From Bacteroidota bacterium (GTDB lineage Bacteria > Bacteroidota > Bacteroidia > Chitinophagales > Chitinophagaceae): a DNA stretch of 64,000 nucleotides. The stretch covers positions 57,227 through 121,226 of the forward strand of contig JAPLEH010000008.1 of assembly GCA_026391455.1 (NCBI GenBank), written 5' to 3'. The translations under genes and the position numbers were made by a program. Each line of letters begins with the position of its first letter. Position 1 is the first letter of the stretch. The notes under the pieces are model-generated. The model ran no database searches. It saw only the letters and a list, made by a program, of their open reading frames with translations, and was not told the origin of the DNA. Shown here piece by piece: positions 24,546 through 33,673 of the stretch.

Positions 24546-27500
24546 ATGAGAAAAATTCTCCAATTGCTATTTACACTGTCACTGGTGTTCCTGTTGTTGC
24601 CGGCTGTGGCGCAGGCGCAGGAAAGAACCGTTACTGGTACCATCTTGTCAGACGAAAACAAGACACCCCTCAGCGGTGTAACCATTCGTGTGAAAGGTAC
24701 GCGTCGCATTGTGGTTACAGATGCCAATGGTAAGTTCTCCATTAAAATGGTTCCCGGCGAAACCCTTCAGGTATCATATGTAGGGTATGTAACCACCGAC
24801 GTAAAACCCGGCGAAGGCAATACCGTAGGTGTAAGCCTGAAAACCGCCGATAATACCATGGGTGAAGTGGTGATCACTGCCATGGACCAAAAAAGAAATC
24901 CGCGCGAATTAGGTTTCTCTGCACAGAAAGTGGCAGGTGCCGAAGTGGCCGAAACACAACGTGAAAACTTCCTCAATGGTCTGAGTGGTCGTGTAGCTGG
25001 TCTTACGATCAACCCCACCAGCGGGCAGGCCGGTGCTTCGAGCAGCATTGTACTCCGTGGTTTTAACTCTATGGCACTGGACAACCAGCCCCTGTTCGTT
25101 ATTGACGGGGTGATCATGGACAACTCCACCCAAAACGAAACGAGCAATTCCGGTTCCAGCCTGGGTCTTGTGGAAAACTCTACCCGCAGCATCAATCAGA
25201 CAGCTAACAGAAATACCGACTATACGAATCGTATTGCCGATCTTAACCCCAACGATATTGAATCAATCACTGTATTGAAAGGACCAGAAGCCACCGCGCT
25301 TTATGGAAGCCAGGCGAGTTCCGGTGCCATCATCATTACCACCAAAAAAGGTAAAACGGATGGTAAGTTCACCGTGAACTATGATAATGCATTCCGCATT
25401 TCAAAACTCACCCGTTTCCCCGATTATTCCACCCGTTGGAGTTCCGGTTCTAACGGATTGTCATCTGCAGGTGGATCTGACCTGTTCACGTATTTCGGCC
25501 CTGCTTATGCAGACAATGTCAAGAAATTTGATAACATCGGAAATTTCTTCCAGAATGGTTTTTCGCAAACGCATAACCTGTCTGCGGAATATGGTAAAAA
25601 GAATTACAGTTTCCGTTTTTCCGGATCATTCCTGGATCAGAAAGGCGTGGTTCCTGAAAATACGTTTAAGCGATACACACTGAGACTGACGAATACCACC
25701 AAAATTGGGAAGTTCATTGATTTTACACCTTCCATTACTTATACACGTTCGCAAAACGACAAACCGAAAAGAGGTGCCGGTGGTTATCTGCTGAACCTGA
25801 TGATATGGCCGGTGATAAATGATGCCCGTGATTACCTTGATGCCAGCGGTGGAAAAAAATTGATTTCTACACTGGGTGCTAATGGAGAATTTGATAACCC
25901 TTTCTTCAGTGTGAATTTCAACCGCGGTTATGATGTAACCGACCGTATTACCGGTACATTCGGTATTAATATCAATCCTTTCAAGTGGTTGAGTATTTCC
26001 GGACGCTTCGGATATGATCAGTTCACCACAGAAGGCTGGTCTTTCTATCACCCCCTTTCTTCTATCTTAACGAGAGGTGCCGGTGGTCAGCAGGATAATT
26101 ATTATGTGGATTACAGAGGGTATAACCATACTATTACCGCAACTGCCAAAAAATCATTGGGCAAATTCAACTTCCGTTTACTCGGAGGTACCATGTGGCA
26201 GGATTACCGCAGAGAGCAATATTCCGTATTCGGAACCAACTTTGTTGATTCCGTGAATTTTGCCGGTCAGATGTTCAAGAATGGACAGGTTGTAGGTATG
26301 GATCAGATCAATCAGTGGATGGGCGATAGCTCTGCCACCAGGGTTACTTCCCGTCAGCGTCTGAACAGAGGTTTGCTTCCTCCCGGAGGATTGCCCAACT
26401 ACGTGCTGAGCCGTCAGTTGGCTTTCTTTGGTGAATTTGCAGTGAACTATAAAAATCTGATCTTCTTCACCTATTCGCACCGCTTTGAAAACTCATCGAT
26501 CTTCCCCAAAGCTTACCGCAACTATAACTACCCTGCAGGAAGCCTGAGTGTAATCGTGAGTGATATCTTCCCCGCTTTGAAAAAAGGTGCGGTGTTGAAT
26601 TATTTCAAACTGAGAACATCATTGGCCAGCACAGCGCGTTCCAGTCAGCCTTATGCCAACCAATCCGTGTTTAATAACGTAACCTCCAGTGGTGGTGGTT
26701 TTGCTTACGGATTCACCAATAACAACTTCTTCCTCGAACCCGAAATTCAGAAGACTTATGAGATCGGTACAGAAATGAAATTGTTCAAGGGCAAACTGGG
26801 CTTTGATGTAACCTATTACAACACGCTGAATGAAAAACAAATTGCGGAGAACTTCAGAGCCAGTTATGGTACCGGTTATGTACTGAATACCATCAACGTA
26901 GGTTCTACCCGCAACCAGGGTTTGGAAATCAGTGTTGACCTTACGCCCATCAACCGCAAAAACTTTAAGTGGAACACCCGCTTCAACTTCAATAAGATGA
27001 AGAACAAAGTGCTTTCACTTCCTGATAACGTTCCGGAATTTTATATCTCTGATACCTGGCTCTTCAACAATGCCCGTGGCGGTCTGATTAAAGGCGGCCC
27101 CACTACCGGTATCACTTCGTTTGGTTATGCACGCAACCTGAAAGGAGATATTCTGATCGATCCCGCCAACGGATTGCCGGTGGTGGATGCATCAGCCTTT
27201 ATCAATCATGGCGACAGAAACCCTGACTTTACGCTGGGCTGGGTAAATACCCTGAACTATAAAAACTGGAGCCTGAATTTCCTCTGGGATCTGAAAGTAG
27301 GCGGCGATATCTTCAATGGTACCGACATGTACCTGACACAGAATGGTATCAGCACCCGTACGGATGACCGCTATACACCCCGGGTGATCAAGGGTGTGCT
27401 GAATGATGGATTGCAGAACAGCACTAATCCAACTGTAAATACGATCACTATTATTCCGGCTTATAACCAAACCTATTATACCTTAAGGCTGCCGGAAGAG

Positions 27501-27776
27501 GAATTCATTGAGACTGATGTAAACTGGTTCAGACTGCGTGATATCACACTTAAATACAATTTCTCTCCTGCAATGATCAAACGCATCGGTTTTGTTAAAT
27601 CACTGGGCTTCTTTGTTACAGCCAACGACCTGATCCTGATGACCAATTATACCGGAGCTGACCCTGCCGTAAGTTGCAATACAGCCGGTACTAGAGGTGT
27701 AGGCGGATGGGGCTTCGATTTTGGTAACGTGCCCGCACCGGTGAGTGTGAACTTTGGTATCCGTGCAGGATTTTAA
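24546..27776 (+). CDS. SusC/RagA-family TonB-linked outer-membrane transporter
   Basis: 1076 residues. Signal peptide, then a carboxypeptidase-D-like domain (RTVTGTILSDENKTPLSGVT … YVGYVT), a plug domain with the SusC signature GFNSMALDNQPLFVIDGV and DIESITVLKGPEATALYGSQ, and a 22-strand barrel ending in NFGIRAGF. By family it imports oligosaccharides or peptides with the SusD-like lid protein encoded next, powered by TonB. The ligand is unknown: no glycoside hydrolase is in the locus. Confidence 0.97.
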   Translation: MRKILQLLFTLSLVFLLLPAVAQAQERTVTGTILSDENKTPLSGVTIRVKGTRRIVVTDANGKFSIKMVPGETLQVSYVGYVTTDVKPGEGNTVGVSLKTADNTMGEVVITAMDQKRNPRELGFSAQKVAGAEVAETQRENFLNGLSGRVAGLTINPTSGQAGASSSIVLRGFNSMALDNQPLFVIDGVIMDNSTQNETSNSGSSLGLVENSTRSINQTANRNTDYTNRIADLNPNDIESITVLKGPEATALYGSQASSGAIIITTKKGKTDGKFTVNYDNAFRISKLTRFPDYSTRWSSGSNGLSSAGGSDLFTYFGPAYADNVKKFDNIGNFFQNGFSQTHNLSAEYGKKNYSFRFSGSFLDQKGVVPENTFKRYTLRLTNTTKIGKFIDFTPSITYTRSQNDKPKRGAGGYLLNLMIWPVINDARDYLDASGGKKLISTLGANGEFDNPFFSVNFNRGYDVTDRITGTFGININPFKWLSISGRFGYDQFTTEGWSFYHPLSSILTRGAGGQQDNYYVDYRGYNHTITATAKKSLGKFNFRLLGGTMWQDYRREQYSVFGTNFVDSVNFAGQMFKNGQVVGMDQINQWMGDSSATRVTSRQRLNRGLLPPGGLPNYVLSRQLAFFGEFAVNYKNLIFFTYSHRFENSSIFPKAYRNYNYPAGSLSVIVSDIFPALKKGAVLNYFKLRTSLASTARSSQPYANQSVFNNVTSSGGGFAYGFTNNNFFLEPEIQKTYEIGTEMKLFKGKLGFDVTYYNTLNEKQIAENFRASYGTGYVLNTINVGSTRNQGLEISVDLTPINRKNFKWNTRFNFNKMKNKVLSLPDNVPEFYISDTWLFNNARGGLIKGGPTTGITSFGYARNLKGDILIDPANGLPVVDASAFINHGDRNPDFTLGWVNTLNYKNWSLNFLWDLKVGGDIFNGTDMYLTQNGISTRTDDRYTPRVIKGVLNDGLQNSTNPTVNTITIIPAYNQTYYTLRLPEEEFIETDVNWFRLRDITLKYNFSPAMIKRIGFVKSLGFFVTANDLILMTNYTGADPAVSCNTAGTRGVGGWGFDFGNVPAPVSVNFGIRAGF

Positions 27777-27809
27777 TTTAATTAACTCATGCGTTTAAAT
27801 ATTACATCA

Positions 27810-29465
27810 ATGAAAAAATATATCCTGGCAATTACTGCTATTGCCATTACCACAACTGTTTTTTTCAGCAGTTGTACTAAAAAAATAGATGAGGCCTACG
27901 CCAATCCGAATGCGAATGTGCGCGTACCGGTGGAACAATTGCTTCCCCCGATCATTTCCACCATGGCTGCCAACAGCGCCGGACATGGGGTGCTGAATGA
28001 TATCCGCTTCGTGGGTAAATACGTTCAGAATTTCCTTATGGCCGGTTCAGGTGGACAATATGATCAGATGGGTGGTACCATTGGTGCCAGCGACAATGCT
28101 GCTTCCATATGGAGAACGCACTTTTATGATATCGGTCAGAATTGTGTGAAAATGATCGAATGGGCACAGGAAGAAAAGAAATGGAATTATGCAGGTGTGG
28201 GTAAAGCCATTCAGGCATGGAGCTGGCTTTGTTTATCCGATTATCATGGCGAAGTGATCGATGTAAATGAAGCCTTCAATCCGAGCAAACTGACTTTTAC
28301 CTATGGCACGCAGGAATCGGTGTATAATCATGTGCGCCAGCTTTGTTATGATGCCATCAATTATCTGAACAATACAGGTGATGCATCCACACAGGCCAAT
28401 CTGGCACTGGGTGATGCATATTTCTATAATGGTGATGTAAACAAGTGGAAAAAATTTGTGTATGGTGTGCTTGCCAGAAGCTATCATCACCTGACCAATA
28501 AAGCCACTTACCGTGCCGATTCAGTGATCTTCTATTGCGACAAGGCGATAACCGCTAATTCGGATAACGGAACCGTAAAATTTGCAGCCACTGGTATCAG
28601 CGGTAACTCCAATTTCTTTGGTCCGTTGAGAGGTAATCTCGGCAGTGTAGCGATTGGAACTGAAACAGCTATTCGCCAATCTGCTTACATTGCGAATCTG
28701 ATGAGTGGTTTGAATAACGCCTTCCCTGGTGTTACAGACCCCCGTGCGATCTATCTCCTTCGTACTAATGCGAACGGGACCTTCAGAGGCTTAACCCCAA
28801 GCGCTGGTCAGAATGCCCTTGCAATTAACGACCGTCCGGAAAGTTTTTGGGGCGTACCGCAGAATGTAACTACACCGAATAATACCGCTCCCGGTAATGA
28901 CAATAACTGCCGCTATGTATTCCGCAACAGTTCTGAGTTTCCAATCATGACGGCTTCGGAGATACTGTTCATTAAGGCAGAAGCCCTGTTCAGAAGCGGA
29001 AATAAACCCGGTGCACTCGCAGCTTATCAAACAGGTATTGACCTGAATTTTGACATGCTCACCACTACTTTCGGAGCAAATGTACCGGCAGCAAATGTGA
29101 TTACGCCGGCTATCAAATCCGGTTTCCTTACCAACACTACCGTAGTGCCTGCATCACCTGCTTCATTGACATTAACGCAGATCATGCTGCAGAAATATAT
29201 TGCCCTGTATATTCATGGTATTCTGGAGACCTGGGTGGATATGAGAAGGTATCACTATACTGATCTGGATGAAAATACCGGTCAACAGGTATACCGTGAT
29301 TTCCAGTTACCGGCAACATTGTTTGCAAACAACAACGGCAAAGCGGTGTACAGAGTAAGGCCCCGTTACAACTCCGAGTATGTATGGAACCTCAATGAAC
29401 TGAACCGTATCGGTGCCGGTGCATTGGATTATCATACCAAACGTTGCTGGTTCTCTGAACCCTAA
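27810..29465 (+). CDS. SusD/RagB-family lipoprotein
   Basis: The surface lid partner of the SusC transporter. From the ATG at 27810 (MKKYILAITAIAITTTVFFS, then SCTKK lipobox) it has 551 residues; an ATG at 27789 adds seven residues and is less typical. The C-terminal half has SusD hallmarks: FPIMTASEILFIKAEALFR and QKYIALYIHGILETWVDMRR. It begins shortly after the SusC stop. Resembles the SusD_2 group (PF12771-type) in length and in the SAYQTGIDLNF-like motif. Confidence 0.95.
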   Translation: MKKYILAITAIAITTTVFFSSCTKKIDEAYANPNANVRVPVEQLLPPIISTMAANSAGHGVLNDIRFVGKYVQNFLMAGSGGQYDQMGGTIGASDNAASIWRTHFYDIGQNCVKMIEWAQEEKKWNYAGVGKAIQAWSWLCLSDYHGEVIDVNEAFNPSKLTFTYGTQESVYNHVRQLCYDAINYLNNTGDASTQANLALGDAYFYNGDVNKWKKFVYGVLARSYHHLTNKATYRADSVIFYCDKAITANSDNGTVKFAATGISGNSNFFGPLRGNLGSVAIGTETAIRQSAYIANLMSGLNNAFPGVTDPRAIYLLRTNANGTFRGLTPSAGQNALAINDRPESFWGVPQNVTTPNNTAPGNDNNCRYVFRNSSEFPIMTASEILFIKAEALFRSGNKPGALAAYQTGIDLNFDMLTTTFGANVPAANVITPAIKSGFLTNTTVVPASPASLTLTQIMLQKYIALYIHGILETWVDMRRYHYTDLDENTGQQVYRDFQLPATLFANNNGKAVYRVRPRYNSEYVWNLNELNRIGAGALDYHTKRCWFSEP

Positions 29466-29498
29466 ACCCTTTTCACCATCAATTAAAAGAAATTACCA

Positions 29499-30278
29499 AT
29501 GAAATTCAGTTTAATAAAATATGCCGCTATACCGGTACTGGCACTCGGCTTACTGCCCGGTTGTACCAAGCATTCTGACGGGGTGCTGGAAGATAATGCT
29601 GATTTTACGAATGCTGCGCGTGCTCAGGTTTATATTGCCACAGTGAATGCCACCCGCAACTATGTCTTCGTGGATGGGCTGCCGGTAAATGGATCCTCCC
29701 TTACATCCGGCTCGCTGTTCCCTGCTTCTGGTCCGGGTTTTAAAGTAACCCCGGGAATTAAAGCTTTCCTCGTAAGAGACACATTGTCTGCAACGACGCA
29801 GGTGCCTTTATCTTTTGCGCAGAATATGCAGTTTAATAAGACATACACTGTATTCATGTATGATACAATTACATCGCCACTGCAAAAAACGGTGCAAACA
29901 GATATCGTGATTCCATCAGATACAACAGCGCGTTTGCGTTTTGCCAATTTTGTGTACAGCCCAACCGCTATCCCCACTGCATTTGATATTTTCTCCGTAA
30001 AGAGAAACGCCAATATCTTTACGAATGTGCAGTTGACGGATGTAACCGGATTTATTCCGTATGCTTCCAATATCACCGATTCGTTCTATATACGTCCTGC
30101 CGGCACTACCACCAATTTGCAGAACTTTAATCCCACTACCGGAGCTTTTGTAAATATTTTGGCTACGTTAAATCCGACAGCCAAAAGAAGTTATACACTT
30201 GTGTTCAGAGGAGGCTTCAGATCTGCAGTTACGAATATTGCAACAGTAAGGAGTTTGTCAGTGTTTACGAATTATTAA
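29499..30278 (+). CDS. DUF4397-type lipoprotein of the SusCD locus
   Basis: 259 residues. Lipoprotein signal (PVLALGLLPGC, then TKHSDG). Content is a beta-sandwich repeat with KVTPGIKAFLVRDTLS and TARLRFANFVYSPTAIPTAF, which looks like the DUF4397 domain. It is the last gene of the SusC-SusD operon and ends before a terminator. A surface glycan- or ligand-binding accessory role is likely from position only. Confidence 0.75.
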   Translation: MKFSLIKYAAIPVLALGLLPGCTKHSDGVLEDNADFTNAARAQVYIATVNATRNYVFVDGLPVNGSSLTSGSLFPASGPGFKVTPGIKAFLVRDTLSATTQVPLSFAQNMQFNKTYTVFMYDTITSPLQKTVQTDIVIPSDTTARLRFANFVYSPTAIPTAFDIFSVKRNANIFTNVQLTDVTGFIPYASNITDSFYIRPAGTTTNLQNFNPTTGAFVNILATLNPTAKRSYTLVFRGGFRSAVTNIATVRSLSVFTNY

Positions 30279-30297
30279 TTTCAAAACGAATAGCCCT

Positions 30298-30330
30298 AAA
30301 AAAAGCTGCTCTTAATGGGCAGCTTTTTTT
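30298..30330 (+). terminator. Intrinsic terminator of the SusCD operon
   Basis: AAAAAGCTGC-TCTTAATGG-GCAGCTTTTTTT: a 5-7 bp stem with A- and T-runs; probably bidirectional, as spmAB converges on it. Confidence 0.88.
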
Positions 30331-30347
30331 GTATCATCCATTCATTC

Positions 30348-31835
30348 TTATCCGAAGAACAAATACGCCAGTGCAATCGCGGTAATGATTCCCACCAGGT
30401 CGGCGAGCAGCATAGCCCCGATTGAATACCGGGTGTTTTTGATGCCTACGGATCCAAAGTACACCGCAATCACATAGAAGGTAGTATCAGAAGAGCCCTG
30501 CAGGATACAGGCCAGCCTGCCTGCAAAGGAATCAGCACCGAATGTCTTCATCGTATCGATCATCATCCCCCTGGCGCCACTTCCGCTCATGGGTTTGATC
30601 AGCGCCGTTGGCAGACCGTCCACAAACCGTGTATCGGTACCCAACGCGGCAAAGAGGGTTTTCATTCCATTGATAATGAGGTCGAAGGTACCACTGGTAC
30701 GCAGCATACTGATGGCCACCAGCATACCTACGATATAAGGAATGATGCGGACACCTGTTTCAAAACCGCCTTTTGCCCCTTCCACAAATGCGTCAAACAC
30801 ATCTATTTTTTTATACAAACCGCCCAGTACGATCAGTAAAAAGATGACAAGGATGAGTCCGTTGCTTAGTTTTCCGGAAAACAATTGGGCTGCTGCCGGA
30901 TTCAGACTGTTCACATATAGTACAAGCAACGTGATAATGGCCGATAAACCGCCCACCCATAATAATACCACGGGCGAAAGGAGATTGATCTTTTGCTTGA
31001 ATGATACAATGAACATGGCCGCCATGGTGGCGGCAAACGTAGCGATCATACAGGGAATGAAAATATCCGTGGAATTAGCGGCACCCAGGCCAGAGCGAAA
31101 AGCAATAATCACTACCGGTATCAGGGTAAGCCCGGAGGCATGCAAGGCCATGAACATAATCTGGGAGTTGGAGGCCTTCGTTTTATCGGGGTTTAGTTCC
31201 TGCAGGCTTTCCATCGCTTTGAGACCAAAGGGAGTAGCCGCATTGTCGAGATTGAGCAGGTTGGCAGAGAAATTCATCATCATGTGCCCTGTGGCCGGAT
31301 GTCCCTTGGGAATGTCCGGAAAAATTTTGGAGAAAAATGGCCAGATGATCTTCGATAAAACCCTTACCCCACCTGCTCGTTCTGCAATAGTCAAAAAACC
31401 CATAAATAAAGCCAGTATGCCGATGAGCGGAAAAATGATATCGATCACGGCATTCTTGGCCGTTTCAATGATCCCATCCACTTTTCGCACCAGTTTTTTT
31501 TGCACCCCCGTATAGGTATAAACAGTCAGCGCGGGATTGATACTTTTCAGCAGTGATACAGAATCTGCGGAAAGGTTATCCGTAAGTAATACGGTCGCCA
31601 TTTTTATGGAATCCGTGCGGTGGTACCCATATTCTTTCAGGAAATCGCCATACCGGGCTGATAATTGCAGATTCACCGGGCTGCCCACCGTAGCATAGAA
31701 AACACTGTCATATTTATCGGAGGACTTACCGGATACCATTCTGGTGAAGATTTTCTCGTCACCCGAAAACATACGAAAGCCAGCCACCAAGACTGCGATA
31801 ATGATAAAAGCCGACCAGATTCTGCTTAAAGCCAT
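30348..31835 (-). CDS. SpmA/SpmB fusion (nucleoside-recognition 'Gate' domain membrane protein)
   Basis: 495 residues with ~10 hydrophobic segments. The first half (SpmA-like) contains DIIFPLIGILALFMGFLTIAERAG and MMMNFSANLLNLDNAATPFG; the second half (SpmB-like) contains IRIIPYIVGMLVAISMLR and LIKPMSGSGARGMMIDTM and QGSSDTTFYVIAVYFGSVG. In Bacillus these are two spore-maturation proteins; in non-sporing Bacteroidota the fused form is common and of unknown transport role. Between N-terminal TM1 and the Gate region there is a ~90-residue soluble insert. Confidence 0.9.
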   Translation of the reverse strand: MALSRIWSAFIIIAVLVAGFRMFSGDEKIFTRMVSGKSSDKYDSVFYATVGSPVNLQLSARYGDFLKEYGYHRTDSIKMATVLLTDNLSADSVSLLKSINPALTVYTYTGVQKKLVRKVDGIIETAKNAVIDIIFPLIGILALFMGFLTIAERAGGVRVLSKIIWPFFSKIFPDIPKGHPATGHMMMNFSANLLNLDNAATPFGLKAMESLQELNPDKTKASNSQIMFMALHASGLTLIPVVIIAFRSGLGAANSTDIFIPCMIATFAATMAAMFIVSFKQKINLLSPVVLLWVGGLSAIITLLVLYVNSLNPAAAQLFSGKLSNGLILVIFLLIVLGGLYKKIDVFDAFVEGAKGGFETGVRIIPYIVGMLVAISMLRTSGTFDLIINGMKTLFAALGTDTRFVDGLPTALIKPMSGSGARGMMIDTMKTFGADSFAGRLACILQGSSDTTFYVIAVYFGSVGIKNTRYSIGAMLLADLVGIITAIALAYLFFG

Positions 31836-31963
31836 TTGATAATTTTAGATTTTGGATTTGCGATTTTAGATTGCTTTCAACGACGCTAATTCCTGATTAT
31901 ATGGAAAGATTGAAGTTTTTGGGCAATATGCCAAATGGTTCTTTACACATTGAAGAAATTTTA

Positions 31964-32035
31964 GGTTTTAGATTTTAGATTGCCGTTTGCCAGCTACTAA
32001 AAAAACCTAAAATCGCCAATCTAAAATCTAAAACC
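31964..32035. repeat. 19-bp perfect inverted repeat upstream of ychF
   Basis: GGTTTTAGATTTTAGATTG (31964-31982) and its exact complement (32017-32035), with 34 bases between. Further TTTTAGATT words occur at 31845-31870 and 32100-32135. The 300-base gap between spmAB and ychF otherwise holds nothing coding. Confidence 0.85.
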
Positions 32036-32053
32036 AAAACCGCGTCCAAGCCT

Positions 32054-32061
32054 TATCTTTG
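32054..32061 (+). promoter_or_regulatory. Probable -7 box of ychF
   Basis: TATCTTTG, exact TAnnTTTG, 80 bases before the ychF start, just after the inverted repeat. The leader contains a potential hairpin GGCACGGG…CCCTGCC (32079-32099). No clear TTTG at -33. Confidence 0.45.
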
Positions 32062-32140
32062 CGCTCTTTTTAGAGGGTGGCACGGGAAATTACCCTGCCG
32101 CTGAAATCTAAAATCAACATTCGAAAATCAAAAACCGATC

Positions 32141-33238
32141 ATGGCATTACAGGCAGGCATCGTGGGATTACCCAATGTAGGAAAATCAACCTTATTTAAT
32201 GCGGTGAGCAACAGCGCCAAAGCGCAGGCCAGCAACTACCGTTTTTGCACCATCGACCCCAATGTGGGCCTGGTGGATGTACCCGATCCGCGCCTGCTGA
32301 AGCTGGCCGAACTGGTACAACCGAACCGCATCGTTCCCACCCAGATCGAGATTGTGGACATAGCCGGACTGGTGCGCGGTGCCAGCAAGGGGGAAGGATT
32401 GGGCAATAAATTCCTGGGGAATATCCGGGAAGTGGATGCCATTATTCACGTGATCCGCTGCTTCGAAGACGAAAATATCCTCCGCGATGAAGGGGCTATC
32501 AATCCTGTAAGCGATAAAGAGATCATTGATACCGAACTGCAGTTGAAAGATCTTGACAGCGTGGAACGCAAAATTCAGAAGTCTGAAAAACTGGCCAAAA
32601 CAGACCCCAAGGCAAAAGCCGAACTGGAAGTACTGCAACGCTGTAAAGAACATCTCGAAAAAGGGAAAAGCATTCGCGAACTGGCTTTGGATAAAGAAGA
32701 AAAGGTAGCCATCGCCGATCTGTTTCTGCTGACTGATAAACCGGTATTGTATGTAGCCAACGTAGATGAAGGATCCATGCACACCGGAAACAAATTCTCA
32801 GAAGCCCTGAAAGAAGCGGTAAAGAATGAAAATGCAGAAGTGATCATCATGAACAATTCCATCGAAGCACAGATCGCTGAAATGGAAAATGCCGATGACA
32901 AACAGCTTTTCATGGAAGAATATAAAATGACAGAACCCGCCCTCGACCGGTTGATCCATTCTGCTTATAAATTACTCCGTCTCTATACCTATTTCACCGC
33001 CGGGGTGCAGGAAGTAAGGGCCTGGACCATTCATGAAGGATGGAAAGCCCCGCAAGCTGCCAGTGTAATCCATACTGATTTTGAAAAAGGGTTCATCAAA
33101 GCCGAAGTGATCTCCTACGACGATTTTGTACAATACGGCTCCGAAGCTGCCGCCCGGGAAGTGGGTAAACTCCGTATTGAAGGAAAGGAATATGTGGTGA
33201 AGGATGGTGATGTGATGCACTTCCGGTTCAATGTATAA
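32141..33238 (+). CDS. ychF: YchF/OLA1 family ribosome-associated ATPase
   Basis: 365 residues. P-loop GLPNVGKSTLFNAV, switch region DIAGLVRGASKGEGLGNKFL, the non-GTP specificity motif NVDE in YVANVDEG, and the C-terminal TGS domain (YFTAGVQEVRAWTIHEGWKA … DGDVMHFRFNV). YchF binds ATP rather than GTP and associates with ribosomes; roles in stress responses are known in other bacteria. The C-terminus is immediately followed by GCTAAT-type repeats. Confidence 0.97.
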   Translation: MALQAGIVGLPNVGKSTLFNAVSNSAKAQASNYRFCTIDPNVGLVDVPDPRLLKLAELVQPNRIVPTQIEIVDIAGLVRGASKGEGLGNKFLGNIREVDAIIHVIRCFEDENILRDEGAINPVSDKEIIDTELQLKDLDSVERKIQKSEKLAKTDPKAKAELEVLQRCKEHLEKGKSIRELALDKEEKVAIADLFLLTDKPVLYVANVDEGSMHTGNKFSEALKEAVKNENAEVIIMNNSIEAQIAEMENADDKQLFMEEYKMTEPALDRLIHSAYKLLRLYTYFTAGVQEVRAWTIHEGWKAPQAASVIHTDFEKGFIKAEVISYDDFVQYGSEAAAREVGKLRIEGKEYVVKDGDVMHFRFNV

Positions 33239-33673
33239 GTAATTAGCTAATTTGCTAATGTGCTAATTTGCTAATGAAATACAGAGTGATTCCTGTTAGA
33301 AAGAGACAATGTGCTGATTTGGGAATTTACTAATTAGCTGATTTGATAATCACTGTTGTCAGGTAAAACTATTTATTAGTTTGAAAATCAATTCAGACCC
33401 CTCCCCAACCCCTCCCCAAAGGAGAGGGGCTAGAACCCGCTCTGGGGCAATGTTTCAGGGCTTTGCAAAAACTTTCCCCAGACAATAATGATTTGATAAT
33501 TAGAAAATGTGAAAATGAAATACAGTTAATTTGAAAATTATTCGATTTGAAAATTCGATAATTAAAACAGAATGAGAGTGTTTGGGTTATGGACATCCTC
33601 ATTTAAAAATGGATTTCGAAATTAATTTAGATCCCTCGTTATTCGCCATTGACAATTAACAATTGACCATTCA
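33239..33673. repeat. Gene-free interval with GCTAAT-type repeats
   Basis: 435 bases without a credible gene. 33240-33275 is a run of TTGCTAATG/TTAGCTAAT units; a related run with ATCACTGTTGTC is at 33330-33362, matching a run after dapF at 63.86 kb. At 33396-33430 a CCCCTCCCCAAAGGAGAGGGG inverted repeat is present. 33480-33600 is AT-rich with GAAAATT words. Confidence 0.7.

Noticed and set aside
30742..31515. 257-residue plus-strand frame opposite spmAB
   Set aside because: Antisense shadow of a well-supported conserved gene.
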